6,127 nucleotides of DNA from Planctomycetota bacterium. GTDB taxonomy: Bacteria; Planctomycetota; B15-G4. Positions 6,038 through 6,127 of this stretch are shown here, piece by piece. How positions within the stretch are numbered: position 1 is the first letter of the stretch; each line of letters starts with the position of its first letter. The position numbers and the translations under genes are program-made. The stretch spans positions 1-6,127 of the forward strand of contig QNBX01000220.1 in assembly GCA_003644265.1 (NCBI GenBank). The letters run 5' to 3'. The notes beneath the pieces are model-generated. The model saw only the letters and a program-made list of their open reading frames with translations. It made no database searches and was not told the origin of the DNA.

Positions 6038-6127
6038 AGCGGCGCTCTCGTGGCGCAGCTCGGCGTTGCCAGTTCTCGACGAATCCACGGATTCGCCTGC
6101 GATCTGTCGCCTTGATCTGCACCACGA
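6038..6127. other. Distal intergenic stretch with a short inverted repeat
   Basis: No gene can be supported in these last bases. The only local structure is CGAATCC (6080-6086) against GGATTCG (6089-6095), a seven-base inverted repeat separated by two bases, which could act as an operator-like site or a small hairpin (six pairs, CACG loop). There is no T run after it. The frame containing it reads IHGFACDLSP and then a stop (6113-6115), slightly like the end of the propeller protein; see findings. Confidence 0.3.

Noticed and set aside
5738..6115. A 125-residue forward open frame across the 3' intergenic region.
   Set aside because: It runs through the large stem-loop and through only the first part of the kinase-like segment, leaving the homologous frame after the one-base shift; it is best explained as chance openness over a pseudogene.
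5916..6125. A 69-residue minus-strand frame whose end resembles the minus-strand frame opposite the kinase 3' end.
   Set aside because: The likeness only mirrors the forward-strand duplication (5888-6008 against 3611-3730); neither antisense frame has independent coding evidence.
1..6127. CRISPR arrays, tRNA or rRNA genes, and intact insertion sequences.
   Set aside because: No regularly spaced identical repeats, no tRNA-like cloverleaf or rRNA sequence, and no transposase frame or terminal inverted repeats were seen.

Overview
This is a GC-rich bacterial window (roughly 70 % by eye) with all recognisable genes on the + strand. The pairing of a TIGR02999-type ECF sigma factor with a membrane-anchored Ser/Thr kinase carrying TPRs, followed by a secreted PD40 beta-propeller protein, points to Planctomycetota. 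The C-terminal domain of the propeller protein resembles, from memory, the tails of secreted proteins in the Saltatorellus/Engelhardtia (Poly30-like) group. Acidobacteria or Myxococcota are less likely alternatives. No taxonomic search was possible.

Layout. Positions 2-511 hold the 3' part of a polytopic membrane protein. Four bases later an ECF sigma factor (516-1082) begins; it has no visible Shine-Dalgarno but a TATACT element just upstream of its ATG. The sigma stop codon overlaps by 4 bases the GTG start of a 909-residue kinase (1079-3808). The kinase has an N-terminal spacer, a complete kinase domain, one membrane helix and a C-terminal array of kinesin-light-chain-type TPRs. A 212-base gap with two weak stem-loops leads to a secreted protein (4021-5721) with a signal peptide, seven propeller blades and a Planctomycetota-type C-terminal domain. 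The last ~400 bases (5722-6127) hold no intact gene. They contain a strong stem-loop after the propeller gene and a frameshifted remnant of the kinase's last TPR unit, bracketed by imperfect direct repeats.

How the genes may work together. The sigma-kinase overlap implies coupled translation and a shared signalling role. The sigma factor lacks the acidic residues expected in region 2.2 and has threonines there. This fits a model, established for EcfP/PknT of Vibrio, in which a partner kinase activates the sigma factor by phosphorylation; no anti-sigma gene is visible. The kinase TPRs would lie outside the cytoplasm and could sense a protein or envelope state. The propeller protein may be a regulated or interacting exported protein, but only adjacency supports that.

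The most unusual feature is the decayed second copy of the kinase 3' end (about 85 % identity over about 120 bases by hand alignment) on the far side of the propeller gene and in the same orientation. It indicates a past duplication or recombination event around that gene.
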